Both the position numbers and the translations under genes were made by a program. Below the pieces are notes generated by a model. That model was not told where the DNA came from. It made no database searches and was given only the letters and a program-made list of their open reading frames with translations. Positions 49,417 through 61,139 of a stretch of DNA of 64,000 nt are shown here, one piece after another; within the stretch, counting starts at the first letter, position 1; the number at the start of each line of letters is the position of its first letter. This DNA comes from Pseudoscleropodium purum (lineage: Eukaryota > Streptophyta > Bryopsida > Hypnales > Brachytheciaceae), in NCBI GenBank assembly GCA_963969395.1, contig OZ017795.1, positions 18,891,063-18,955,062 of the forward strand, written 5' to 3'.

Positions 49417-50567
49417 ATGGTGGTGTTCGTCCTGGTGCTGGCGTTTCTGGCCTTTGTTTTGTTCTCCTTCGTCCTGTTGCTGGGTTTTGCTGGACCTATA
49501 TTGGTGTTGGCGATTTCGGCGTTCGGCTTGTTCTCCTTTGTCCTGCTGGGTTTTGTTGGTCCTGTATTCGTGCTGGTGCCGGCGATTTCGGCGTTCGGGT
49601 TGATTTCCCCCGTCTTGATCTGGGGTTTGCTGCTCCGGTGTTCGTTGTGTTGGCGTTTCTGGCGTTGTCCCTCTTGAAGCAGGGTCCTGACGTCGCTCGC
49701 GGAGGTGTCTTTGTCAGTTACCTGAGTGTCGTCAGCAGCAGCCTCGACCCCATCAACGTCTTCCGCCGGTGCGCCCACGAAGTGCTCCTTCTTGTCATTT
49801 TCTCCGTCCCTTTCGCCTTGGTTGTCTTGGTTGTTACTGCGCTCCGCGGCGTTTTCCTCTTTGAGCTTCTGGACATCCTTCACTTCCTGCTGCTTTGGAA
49901 TGTATGCAACCGTCACTTTTTCCTTTCGCTTGTTTTGGTGTCCCCCGCTGTGTAGGTTGTCGTGTCGCCTTTTCTTCGTCGTCGCTTTGGCAGCGTTGCG
50001 ATCCCCCTTGGTAGCAGTTTTATCGTGTTTTTTAACCTTATCTTGTTCCTTGCAGTGTTGTTCATGGGTGTGTTCCTTGCCATGCTGGTCGTGGTTGCAG
50101 CAGTCTGCCATTTGAAGTACGCCTTCTTGTTCTTGATCCACTTCTTCTCGTCCTCGTACCGCTAATTCTCTGTGTCCTTTGTCTCCGTCCTCTTCATTGC
50201 GTTGTCGTTTTTGGATTTCCTTTTTGCATTTCTTGTTTGTGTCAGTACTTTGTATTTTCTTTTGAATTCTTATTTCCATTTGTGTATTTCTATTACGGAT
50301 TCTTGTATTGTGGTCAGCACGGATGCTGTTCTCAGTTTTTGTTGTTGCCTGCTTTACCTGTGCGGTGGGAGTCGGAATCGGGTGAGGATTTGGTCGTAGA
50401 GACGCCACAACCGTAGTCGTGGTGGTAGCTACCGCAGCAGGTGTGGTAGCAATGTTGCTGGGTGTTGCCTCGTCTTCATCTTCTAATAGTATTGGTGCGT
50501 GGTTCTCATCCTCTTTGTTGTCGCTCATCTTCTTGTTGTGATCCTCTAGGTTTCGGCATGTTGCCAT
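49407..50567 (-). CDS. Retrotransposon accessory frame B, 386 residues, charged
   Basis: Starts MATCRNLEDHNKKMSDNK. It is very rich in Lys, Glu, Gln, Asn and His, with an acidic patch (LLEDEDEA), basic clusters (KKRRHDN, NKRKEKV) that could bind nucleic acid or act as nuclear signals, and near the end two imperfect repeats (NPNAEIAGTSTNTGP and KPNAEIANTNIGP). No hydrophobic segment, so it is not an envelope-like glycoprotein. It probably forms one unit with frame C through a frameshift or splice. Function unknown. Confidence 0.5.
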   Translation of the reverse strand: MATCRNLEDHNKKMSDNKEDENHAPILLEDEDEATPSNIATTPAAVATTTTTVVASLRPNPHPIPTPTAQVKQATTKTENSIRADHNTRIRNRNTQMEIRIQKKIQSTDTNKKCKKEIQKRQRNEEDGDKGHRELAVRGREEVDQEQEGVLQMADCCNHDQHGKEHTHEQHCKEQDKVKKHDKTATKGDRNAAKATTKKRRHDNLHSGGHQNKRKEKVTVAYIPKQQEVKDVQKLKEENAAERSNNQDNQGERDGENDKKEHFVGAPAEDVDGVEAAADDTQVTDKDTSASDVRTLLQEGQRQKRQHNEHRSSKPQIKTGEINPNAEIAGTSTNTGPTKPSRTKENKPNAEIANTNIGPAKPSNRTKENKTKARNASTRTNTTIWL

Positions 50568-50687
50568 TCTGTGGTTGTTGGTGTCCCCATTTGATCTCGA
50601 GTATTCGTTTGCTGTTGTTAGAGGTTCTTTTAGTCCTTTGATCTTTATCTGCTGGTGGTGAGCTTTCTTTGTTTGTATTTGGTAACC

Positions 50688-51446
50688 TTAAAGTGTTTTG
50701 GATCTCTTTTGAATTTCGAATCCCTCCTCTTCTGTTTCTTCATTAGTTGTTCCTAAACTAAGATTTCTTGTTGCAGGTGACTTGTCTATTACTACCGCAC
50801 CAACCAATACCTCAGGCAATTGAAGTGTTGGTATCTGATTTTCTAGCATTTTCAATTTCTTATTCTGTGGTAGAGTCTGCTCAGATAGTGGTGAAAGTAG
50901 TTGTCTTTTCCTTAGTGTAGGAGTTGTATAATTTTGTATGTTTTGAGCCAAAGCTAAAGAATTGGTGGCTGATAATAGTAAACTCATGTGTGCTCCTATT
51001 CTTGTATGAATTAGTACTGGTTTTGGCCCTTGTATTTCTAATTTTATTCGTTGCAATTCATAATGGAATTGAATTTTGAAAATTTCTGGCCAATCTATTG
51101 CTGTACCTTGCATTGCTTGTTGTGCTAATTGAATTATTGAATATGAAACCTCCCTTGTTTTTTGCTTAAGATTAAAAGCAGATCCTAAAAATTTCAGAAT
51201 TGTTTTGGTCTCTTGATTCCCACACATGGTTGATGTGATGTTGGATGTTTTGGTACTACATGTTTTTGTAATTGCTAATTGATTAAAACATGGTTTAGTA
51301 GCCATAGCTGGAATACTTCTAAGATGAAAGATGTTAAAGAAAACGTCCCTGTAATTTCGTGGTATTATTTCATGAATCTGCCCTTGCAACATAGTGGTCT
51401 TTGCTCCTTGTAATTGAAGTAGCGCCTGTTTGACTATTTTCTTCAA
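50688..51446 (-). CDS. Retrotransposon accessory frame A, 252 residues
   Basis: First frame downstream of integrase, starting MKKIVKQALLQLQGAKTTML. Composition is protein-like (FFNIFHLRSIPAMATKPCF, SIIQLAQQAMQGTAIDWPE) with a Gln-rich, Leu-rich middle and a polar tail with Glu-rich TTNEETEEEGFEIQK. No domain recognised and no transmembrane helix seen. Its sense orientation and position match the extra 3' frames of some large plant gypsy elements. About 270 bp of AT-rich DNA separate it from the end of pol. Confidence 0.5.
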   Translation of the reverse strand: MKKIVKQALLQLQGAKTTMLQGQIHEIIPRNYRDVFFNIFHLRSIPAMATKPCFNQLAITKTCSTKTSNITSTMCGNQETKTILKFLGSAFNLKQKTREVSYSIIQLAQQAMQGTAIDWPEIFKIQFHYELQRIKLEIQGPKPVLIHTRIGAHMSLLLSATNSLALAQNIQNYTTPTLRKRQLLSPLSEQTLPQNKKLKMLENQIPTLQLPEVLVGAVVIDKSPATRNLSLGTTNEETEEEGFEIQKRSKTL

Positions 51447-51718
51447 TAGTTTTTCGTCCCATTCTACTTGAATTGCAAAGTTTAGTAATCCTATGGTTTT
51501 AGAATGTCTTTTTCTATGGCTGTAAACCCATTCTTTGGTAAAATTATTGGCTGAAACACAAATTCTATACCCTCCATGATTCTAAACAGTACTATAAAAA
51601 TGTTAACTGGATTTGAAATTGTTGGAAATTGAAAATGACAAGATAAAGAGAGCTTAAACAAGCTCCATTTCCAAGAATATAACTCCCCTAAGGAAGTTAT
51701 TACAACTTCCTCTTTATC

Positions 51719-54700
51719 CTAAACACCTAAAAGAGAGTTCACACTTGAATTAGGTTTAAATATTATAGTTGTATTCACATTTAGTGCCCCAGGCCATAAT
51801 TCGTCTTTTATCTGTTTATCTCTATAGCCATGTTTTGGATTCTTTCCAAAATCTCCGTTGGTTCTATTCTTGTCTTTCTTTGTTCTATTGTTTTCTTTTG
51901 ATAATTGCTTTTGTTGAAAAATATTTACCTCATCCTTTTGTATTTGGTAATTGGATTGTAACATAATTTGTATATGATTTATTCCAATATGTGTAATTTC
52001 TTTGTGATAATGTTTTATTCTTTGGACCGATACACATATTTCTTTGTTATTTGTGTTTATTAGCTTTATTGTTTGATTAGGACAAATTGCTTTTACTATA
52101 GCAGGTCCCATCCATTCATCGTCTTTTTCATTTCCCATGACTTTTAACCAAAGTACTTTTTGGCCTTTCTTGTAGTGGTTCGTACCTTTTATTGCAAATA
52201 TTTGTTGTACTATTTTTTTAAGTGGTTTTGTGGTTGGTTGTGTTCCTGAATTTGTATTCCTGTTTTGAAAACATGCTTGTCCTTTATAGGGAATATTGCA
52301 ATATGTGCACACTTTTTGTTCTCCTAATGACTTTATGCCTAATTTTTCTCCATTGTTTTTGTTTTGGCATGTTGTATTAATTCTTGTTTGATTTGTAAAA
52401 TCTAGGGTCGGGTCTTCGATGTTATTGTCCTGTATCATAGATAGGAAAACCTCTGGAAACTGTTTGGTTATTCCTTCTTCAATAGAATACGGTCGTAATT
52501 TATTGACATTGACCCGGACAGTCAACCCTGTGGTTTCATATAAGTCCACTGTTCCATTAGGATAAACAGTTCTGATTACGTAAGGCCCAAACCATTTGTT
52601 TACGAACTTCCCTTTTTTCCTTATAATTGTGGGTTTTAACCATAGGACATTTTGGCCTTGTTTGTAAGGTGTGATTGATTGTGATCGACATTGTTCCATA
52701 TTTTGCCACATTCGCTGAATGTTTGGGTTGACTTTTTGTTTTTGAGTGGTATTTATTGAAGGTTGAGAATTGGAACATTCTCTTGTTTCATATGTATTAT
52801 GAGATTGATGTTGGTTCTTCCGATTTAGACGGTTGCCGTTGTCATGGCGAAATTTCCTCATTAATTGCATTTTAGTTATGTAATTTTCAGCTTCAATTCG
52901 TCGTAAATCCATTTGTTCTAGTTGTTGCATTCTGTGTGCTAACATTGCATACGCTGATAAAACCCTTTGAGGTCCCTGTGGTTGAGTCTCTAAGTATTTA
53001 ATGGGAAGTAATGCCTCTGTTCCATATACTAGTAAGAAAGGTGTATGGCGAGTAGTTACTTTGTATGTTGTTCGATACGCCCATTGGGTAGAGAATAGCT
53101 TTTGATCTCAATCTGTCTGATTAGCATTGACTATTTTCGTGAGTACGGCCTTTAATACTTTGTTTGTTGATTCCGCTTGTCCATTGCCTTGGGGATAATA
53201 AGGAGTTGATTTTCAATGTTGAATCATGAACTCTGTGGTAAGAAGTTGAATTGTTGTATTGAGGAAATGAGTTCCTTGGTCGCTTATTAATTCCAATGGG
53301 CACCCATATCGAGTGATTATCTCCTCATACAAAAATTTAGCCGTTGAGTGGGCACTATTGTCTTTTAGAGCTTGGGCTTCTACCCATTTTGAGGTATAAT
53401 CAGTGGTTGTGATTATGTATTTGTTAGCTGTGGTTCTGGCTGGTGGGTGAATTGGACCGATGAAGTCAATCCCCCATCTTTGAAAAATCTCAAGTGGTAA
53501 AACGGGATGCAAGGGATTTTTCCCCTTTCCAGGTTTACTACTATTTCTTTGGCAAATGTCACATTGTTTGCAATAGTTGTGCACATCTTTCCTTAAGTCT
53601 GGCCACCAGTACAAAGCCATTAAGACCTTGTGTAATGTTATAGTGGAAGAGAAACGTCCTCCAGCTATACCTCCATGGGCTTCTGCAATAATTGCCCTGG
53701 TTATTGGTCTTGCTACACAGATACGGGGTAATGAATCCGAACATGTTTTCATCAATCTTCCTATTTCATCCAAATGGTAAGGTCGACTTCTTATTGCTAT
53801 TTTCCGACGAGTATTTAGTGGTATATCCATTGATATTTTTCCAGTTCGAAGGTAATCAACTATTGGCTTCCTCCAATCATAGAATGGAAAGATTTCGTCT
53901 TGTTCTGGTGTAACTTGTACCATGAATAAATTTGTGTCTGGGAATGAATCTGGTATTCCTATAGCTGCTTCACCATTATCAATTCTTGAAAGATGATCAG
54001 CTACCACATGTTGTCTTCCTGGTTTATGTATGATTTCAAAATCATATTCTTGAAGCAATAGCATCCATCTTGCTATTCTTCCAGAAACTATTGTTCGGTT
54101 GACCAGATGAAGTAATGCTTTGTGGTCTACGTAAAATTTAAAATGGTTAGCCAATAAGTAATGTCGAAATTTATGTAAGGAATAGACCATCGCCAAAGCT
54201 TCTCATTCTATCGTGGAGTAATTTCTTTCAGCTTGATTTAGTAATCGACTTGCATAAAATATGGGTGAATCAATTTTTCCATCCATACTTTGTGTTAAAA
54301 CACTACCAATAGCTTCATTAGATGCATCGCAATGCACATGAAACTCTTTGTCCCAGTCAGGAGTCCTTAAGATTGGAGTTTCAGTTAATTTTCTTTTAAT
54401 CAGTTCAAATGCTTCTTGACACTTCTTGTCCCAAAGAAACTTGACAGTTGACTTGGTGAGATTAGTCAAAGGTTGTGTGATTCTTGGAAAATCTTTAATG
54501 AATCTCCGATGGTAACTAGTTGATCCCAAGAACTGACGTACCCCTTTCATATTTGTGGGTGGTGAAAGTGTTTGAATGGCTTTAATTTTTCCCGGATCTA
54601 CAAGTATTCCTTCTTTGCAGATGATATGTCCAAGCAATGTATTTGAGCTTACTGCAAATGTGCATTTTTCTGGATTTAGACTAATCCTAGTTTCGCGACA

Positions 54701-57700
54701 CCTTCCTAAACACTTCCGAAGATGTTCTAGGTGCATGGTTTTATTGCCATACACAGTAAAGTCATCTAGGAATACTTGCATGAATACATTTAGAAATTCA
54801 GCAAATGCTTGCATGATTGCCCTTTGAAAAGTTGCCGGCTCACATTTTAACCCAAATGGCATTACGCGGTAGGCAAATGGTCCCCACTCCGTAATGAAGC
54901 AGGTCTTGAGTTGATCCTGCACAGCCATGAGGATTTGATTGTATCCACTAAAACCATTTAGTGTGGAGTACATTTCATGTCCTGCCGCAGTTTCCAATAC
55001 TTGGTCAGTGAATGGTAGTGGAAAGGGATCCATCTTTGTGACTCCATTTAATTTCCGGTAATCTACGCATACTCGAAGCTTGCCATTTTTCTTGGGCACT
55101 ATCACAATGGATGATAACCATTCGGTTTCCTTGACTGGATAAATGAATCCTACTTTTAGCAACTTATCAATTTCTTCTTTGACTTTGGCAGCATATTTTG
55201 GATTCATTCGATACATAGCTTGTTTCACTGGATATGCATTAGGCGTGAGCTCAATGCGATGTTCACATATGTGTGCTGGTATTCCTTTAAGGTCTTCATA
55301 ACCCCATGCAAACACATCTTTGAATTCTTGTAGGAGTTTGACCAGTTCCTCCTTGAATTCGAATTCAAGATTCTTGCAGATGCGTACATTCTGAGGTTTA
55401 TTTGTTGTGCCTAAATTTACTTCTTGTACTTGGTCTTTATCTTCTATAGTCCATTTGGCAATGTCTTTGCCTTGAACTGATATTGATGCTGGAGTATCAT
55501 CAATAATGAGTACACCTTCTTTTTGGTCATAGAAATTGGTTGGGTACTTGAAGGGTGTATCTGTTACTTTGTCGTATTTAGGTATCCTTTTTTTTCCTGT
55601 TCTTGAGGGTTGATTTTCCGTGGATAGCAACTCAGGTTCAACTGCTTGACAATCATAAGAGAACATTTCTTTGAGCCCAGTAAGCTCAAGGTCGGCAATA
55701 GGTTGGAGAGATGGTACGGCTTGGTATACTATTTGTTCTTCCTTGTCCGTTAATCCCCCTGTCCAGTCGTAGCATTCAACTTGGACTGGCCTTTTTGAAG
55801 GAGGTGGACATGGGATCCACCTAATGTTGATTTTCTTCTCTTTTGTTTTATATACCAATGTAATGGTATCCTTTGCCCAATCTTGCCTTGTATTTGCTTG
55901 TTTAAGCCAGGGTCTACCGAGTAACATGGTATAACTACTAGATTTAGACTCCATCTTCATCACTGTAGCTGTGATGTTATATCGGAAACCTCCTACTTCA
56001 ATTCGGAGATCTCGTATGATTCCTAAGGGCGTTACTTTCCTTTGGTCTGCCATTTTAATGGTGAATGGCGTTGGTTCTAATTTTCGGTGTCCCAATCTTT
56101 GACAGAGTTCCTCGGTAATGATGTTTACTCCAGAACCCCCGTCTAATAGTACATTATGTATGGTATAATGTTTGATGCGAGCTATTATTACGGGCATTTC
56201 AATGTCAAAGTCTTGTGCTTTGACATGATCGACGTCTACTGGTTTGTCTAGTGTCATGCTTCCTGACAGGAATGCATTCATCACTTGTTGTTTACAATAT
56301 GGAGCCAACTCCAAGAGCTGTCCGATGGTGATGTTTGCTTTAGTTTGCCTTAGTACTTCATGTACAATTCCAGCTTGTTTTATCCCCTTATCTATGTGGG
56401 ATTTGCTCTTAGTAACATTCGAGACCAATTTTAGTTCCCTAGCCCTTTTTGGCTCTTCTTCCTTACTTGTTAATTTTTCTGTCTGTACTTCTGAAGGTGT
56501 TTCTCCTAACTCTTCTTGTAACCTTTGGACATCTTGGATCACTTGTTGGTGTACCCTTCGTTCATCCTCCCATTCCTTAGATGCTCGTTCCCGGAGTTCT
56601 CCAAACTCTACTGTTTCTGGCTGTCCTCCTCCAGCCTCGTTTCCACTATCACTATCTTCTTCTTTGCCACTTATAGATTCTTCTTCATTTTCTATTTGCT
56701 GTTTTTGTGCCCTTGTCATTACATAGACATCTGGGGCTGCCATATTGGTGGCAATTGCTGGTTTACTGGGTTCTTGCGTCCTTCTAAGCTCCTCTTGGTG
56801 TCGTTTCCACAAGAAACATTCTCTTTTCATATGTCCTTTCTTGTGGCAATAATAGCATTCATTGGGAGGACCTTCTCTTTCTTCCCTACCTATATAGGTA
56901 CGTCTCGGCTCCTCTCTATTTCTCGTATCTTCAAACCTTGGTCTATATCGATCCTCGTATTGACTTGCTTGTCTATTATAGTCATTCCTTCCTCCATTAT
57001 ATGGGGATCCTCTTCCTCCATACCCTCCCCGGTATGGGTACCTTTCTTGCCTAAAATTTTGTGATTCATAGTAACTGTTTCTAGGAAGTTCTTGTTCTTG
57101 GTTTCGATTTCCAAGTTTTCTTACGTTCCCTCCTCCCCTCATATTATTCCATTGAGGTTGAATTTGATTAACTGTTGATTTTCCCTCTTGGTTTCGACGA
57201 TTGTACATGCATTCATTGGTGCGGTGTATGTTTGTATTGCAAATGGAACAATACTTTGTTTGACATTCTGTAGGTAAATGCCCTTCATTACGACAAATCT
57301 TACAAATAACTCCATCACGGAACTTCCTCTGACCTGTCGAAATCAAGGCCATCTCTAATTGTAACTCTTTCAAGATATCTTTTTCTTTGGATTTCTTGTT
57401 CTTGTTTTTCTTCTTTTTCTCCTTTTCCTCATTTTCTGAGTTTGTACTAGATTCGTCAGAGTCGGTCTCAGAATCTTTATTCCCTTTTCTTTGGAATCCT
57501 AATTCCAATTTTCGTGCAGACGCCAATGCGCCTTCTAAAGTATATGTGGGTAACATAAGGATGTACTTTGCGTATTCCTTCCGTAGGCCATTCAGAAACC
57601 AATTTTTCTTGAACTGGTTAGGTGGTGGCGGATTTAACTTGCTTGAGGACAACATAACTCTCTCAAAGAATTCTTCTACATCTTCATACTTTTTTTGCTT

Positions 57701-58174
57701 AAGATGTGACAAACTGTCAATTACTTCTCTGTCCGTTTTCTTTTCACGGAATCGGTGAATGAATGCGGTCTTTAATTCCTCCCATGTCTCAAAGTGACCT
57801 GCTTGGAACTGGGCATACCATTCCAAAGCTTTCTTCTTTAGACATACTGGAAAAAGATCCAATCATGCTTCCTTGTCTTGGTTAGCATAACAGATGTGGT
57901 TGAATTCCTTGATGAAAATATCGGGGTCGCCTTTACCCTTGAACTTGGGTAATTGTGTTTTAATTCTTCTTGCCATTTTTAGTACTTGATTGTATGGTTG
58001 GATTCCTTCTTTAGTTGCTGACCCACTAGTTTCTTGTATGATATTGGTTTGTTGAGGTGTAGGGTCTTTCGTAGTTTCTTCTATCTGAGGTCTTTCGTTG
58101 GTGATTAGTTCGTCATCAGTATCAATCACTATCTTCTGATTCTTCATAGTCACTACCTCTTTGTGCGGCCGCAA
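51719..58174 (-). pseudogene. Gag-Pol polyprotein of the gypsy element, four in-frame TGA stops
   Basis: A single reading frame of about 2150 codons runs through the region, interrupted only by TGA at 57865-57863, 54205-54203, 53215-53213 and 53110-53108. In order: Gag core (ALEWYAQFQ, FIHRFREKKT); three CCHC zinc knuckles (CKICRNEGHLPTEC, CSICNTNIHRTNEC, CYYCHKKGHMKREC); protease LLDGGSGVNII; reverse transcriptase with VDYRKLN and the FLDD active site near 54770; RNase H (HVHCDASNEA); integrase with its His-His-Cys-Cys finger (53690-53540), DFIGP, SDQGTHF and the QGNGQAE glutamate; then two successive integrase C-terminal-like modules, WFGPYVIR and WMGPAIVK. Protein from this copy would be truncated, but the domains are otherwise well preserved. 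A frame at 58304-58122 (SEETNNTIHQ...DYEESEDSD) overlaps the start and is probably the frameshifted Gag N terminus. Confidence 0.93.
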
Positions 58175-58453
58175 ATCTTTTCCATTGATTCTTTCTCTTC
58201 CTTTCTTTCCTCCTTCCTTCTCTTTGGATTCTTTGGATGTGGTCTTTTTCGGCTTCTTCTTCTCTTTGATGAATTGTATTATTTGTTTCTTCGCTCATTG
58301 TCAAAATTCATCTTCTTTCTTTTTTTTTTCCAAATTTGTAGTGTTTTAAATTTTGTAGGACAAAATGAAATCTTGATTTGTCTTTTTATTTTCAAATGTC
58401 ATTTTTGGACTATTTAGTTCTTGACTCTGTATTTCTGACTGTCTTTCTTCGAG

Positions 58454-58474
58454 CAATCCCCAGCATGGTCGCCA
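58454..58474 (-). other. Primer binding site
   Basis: Minus-strand TGGCGACCATGCTGGGGATT beginning two bases inside the 5' LTR, the position where a tRNA 3' end primes minus-strand synthesis. The TGGCGACC start suggests a tRNA ending in GGTCGCCA. Confidence 0.75.
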
Positions 58475-58476
58475 AA

Positions 58477-59330
58477 TGAAACACACTTTTTCCCACTCTT
58501 TTCCTAATTCTATTAATGTACTTATATCCTACAATGTTCTTAAATGTCGACTATATTCCATCCACTTGATTCTCTCTTCTATTATTCTTTGTCTTGGAGT
58601 CTTATTCGTGGAACATTGATTTTGTAGTCATTGTTGTGTTTGGCTTGAATGTCTTGAGAGTTGGATTTGCTTGAATTGCTTGAGTCTTGAAATGTCGATC
58701 TTGTGCATTTGATAGTTGTAATAATCGTCCTAATACAATAAAAAATTTGCTTTATATAGTTTCCCGCGGTCATAGGGGAACTAATCCTATGGCTATAGGT
58801 CTAGGTACATTCTAATTAAAATCCCCTAACCGCTGTAACAACTTTCTCCTAACCTAATTCCTTTTTAAAACTGGCCTAGTAACTCTATGTACTAAGTAAG
58901 TTGCGTTGCCTTTGGTCTTCTTTGTCTGTACTAAAGTGGTCTTTTGCATAATTAATAACTTGTGTAGTAAGATAACTTTATTCATTATTAATTCTTTAAT
59001 CTTGTATTCTGAAGTATACTCTTTAGTTTTGTGTATGATTTCATTCAGGTCTTTATGTTCCACAAGGTTAAATTAATTCCTGAAATGATTAAAAAAATAC
59101 TGTGGACCATATTATTCCTCATATCCAAAAATTAATAGTCTTCGTATAATAATCTTTTGGTTTATACAAGTGTTTTTGTTTCCTAAAGACTACTATATTC
59201 TACCTATAAATAGGTGTATACTGTCATTTCTAAAAGTCTAATAATTCTTTATAGGAGTTTGAAATAGGCTGATTAGTAAATTCTATTTTCTATATTTTGT
59301 CACTTTTCAAGGCATCATTTGAGGTTAACA
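58477..59330 (-). repeat. 5' LTR of the gypsy element
   Basis: 854 bp. Bears a minus-strand TATA box (TATATAAA, 58758-58751) preceded by CCGCGGGAAAC, which should drive transcription of the element toward lower coordinates. Confidence 0.97.
58751..58758 (-). promoter_or_regulatory. TATA box in the 5' LTR
   Basis: TATATAAA on the minus strand followed by AT-rich R/U5-like sequence. The identical box in the 3' LTR could drive readthrough into the flanking pseudogene. Confidence 0.6.
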
Positions 59331-61131
59331 ATGGACACTCAACAAATTCTATGCAAGGTCCTTGATAAACATGTACAAATATGCTCATTGATCCAATGAC
59401 CCTGTAGTAGCTACTCTCCTAAACAACTCTACAATTTTTGTCAAAGAACCTTCTTCCATAATCAACTTTGTCTTCTAAAGCAAGTAATTAGATGATTTTT
59501 TGGCTCTTGCCAAATCAACATTCAATAAGTAGACTTGATTAGATGCTAATTGGGCTCTACCTTTCCATCTCTGCAATGCCAACAGTAAGCCATCTCGTTG
59601 AAGATTGTTAAATTTAATTCCAATGTAATCATCCACACTTTTCTTTTTCTTGACATCACAAGCTTGAATTACTCGCTTCCTAAAGTCCTGAAAGCCAGAA
59701 ATCAATCTACACTTATTGCAATTTATATTAGTGAATTCCTTATGGTAAAAAGTACCGTGAATATTGATTATTTTCCATGTATTAGATCGAATTGTCTTCT
59801 TGTAATGCGAGTTAGAATACCAATCTTCTCCTAGATTTAAACCAAGCCTCACCTTAGAAACATCATATTATATGCCACCTATATAAACAAAATTATTATA
59901 ATAACCATGGCACATTCTTTTCTTTTCAAAAGCAATAAATTCTCTTGGAAGAATATCAGATGGTTTAGGTATGTATGATAATGGATACTTGTCCACAAGT
60001 AAAACATTCTAAAATAGTTTGTCGATTGTTGCTTCCACTCATAGCCAACTTGTTTTTTTGAGCCTGCAAATGATCTTGTTCTTGCATGTGAGACTTTATA
60101 GTAACACCAGTTCCAAATGTACCATTGTAAGAACAAACAAAACACCTCCAATGATCATCATCAACGACTTCTACACCTGCAAACAACCATAAAAAAATGA
60201 ATTATTACCCATAGCTAAGTGAAGTTAGCAAACTAATTCAATTCATAATTCAATGACCATGTGTATATGCTTAAAAATAAATCTTTGATTTAGTATTGTA
60301 ATGGTGCGATGTGAATGCATAGTGTAGCAAATTAACTATGATCCACTATCAAAGTAGTCTCTAAATTAAAGACTAAGGATTTACGATCTAAAAATGTGAA
60401 TTTCAATTGATCTGGTAATTAAAAATAAAATTTTAATTTAATATCAACAACCTTCAAAACTAATGAATTAGTGAATTAGTGAAGATTAATGTATATATTA
60501 TTGTATTAGTTAAAAAATTCAAATTTTTGAACAAAACAAAGTTCATAAATCAACCTACTAAAAACTAGTAACAAAAACATGGATCAAAAAGCAATTTGGA
60601 AATTTACAAACCTTCATCAGTATATTTTTTCATCCATTTTCTGCATTTGATGAGCTCTTCTTCTAATTTGAGATGCAACTGCTTTTGCTTTCACTCTTCT
60701 TTGGAATTCATCTTTGTCAATGCTAATTTGTGGAAAGTTGACTTTCCAACTCCTCCAACTGCTCTTGGTGCTAGATGAGTCTTGAAATTTCCAAGATTGA
60801 AATTGCCTTTGTTGGCATTGATCTCTTTCTTACACAACTTACAAAAGATAGTCCAACATCTTCTTTTTATAACATCTTTGCTTTGTCCTAGATAATACAC
60901 CCAAAATTTCTCAAAAGAAAAATTTGAACGAATGTCCAAGCAATTCTTCTTCAATGCTTGTGGAAGGCTAAGCATGTAATCGGCATTGTTGAAGTCGAAG
61001 CCAAGCTCTCCACACTCTTTCGCTTGTTGATGAGGTATTGCATTAGGTGACTCTACTTTGATGGCTTCCAAAATTACAAAGAGTGTTGGTGGACATTTCA
61101 TATCACAAAAATGTTCATCATTAACCTTCAA
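59331..61131 (-). pseudogene. 5' part of the unrecognised, decayed zinc-finger gene
   Basis: Reading right to left: an exon from about 61131 to 60612 contains VIKRRCWTIFCKLCKKEINA and a later His (FKTHLAPRAVG), a possible C2H2/BED-type finger. It has an in-frame TGA after LTKMNSKEE and ends at a GTTTGT donor. After a GTTTGCAG acceptor near 60182 the frame resumes in phase (YTDE-GVEVVDDDHWRCFVC) with a second Cys-Cys...His-His finger (CFVCSYNG...IKSHMQEQDH). A further open stretch, 59852-59475 (WKIINIHGTFYHKEFTNI, a CNKC pair), follows in another frame, then TAG, TGA and TAG stops to the insertion site. Family unknown. Zinc fingers suggest DNA binding, either a host regulator or a domesticated or decayed transposase. 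Confidence 0.6.
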
Positions 61132-61139
61132 TCTTTTTT

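Larger units (their letters stand above)
46930..59330 (-). mobile_element. Full-length Ty3/gypsy LTR retrotransposon, 12.4 kb
   Basis: Bounded by two 854-bp LTRs with TG...CA ends and by a 5-bp ATGGA duplication. Its genes read on the minus strand, so the right LTR is the 5' one. A primer binding site (TGGCGACCATGCTGGGGATT read down from 58474) begins two bases inside the 5' LTR; the cognate tRNA was not assigned. A polypurine tract (CCGGGAGGGAGTAAA) abuts the 3' LTR at 47798-47784. The order Gag, protease, reverse transcriptase, RNase H, integrase defines Ty3/gypsy. The FLDD active site, the extra 3' frames and the length are reminiscent of the Tat/Athila group, by impression. It sits inside the decayed zinc-finger gene on the same strand. 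Confidence 0.97.

Noticed and set aside
49014..49955. 313-codon plus-strand frame inside the retrotransposon
   Set aside because: It lies opposite sense frames B and C in a GC-rich repeated block. Its Leu/Val/Cys-rich composition looks like the shadow of the sense strand, though a few plant gypsy elements do carry antisense genes, so it is only mentioned.
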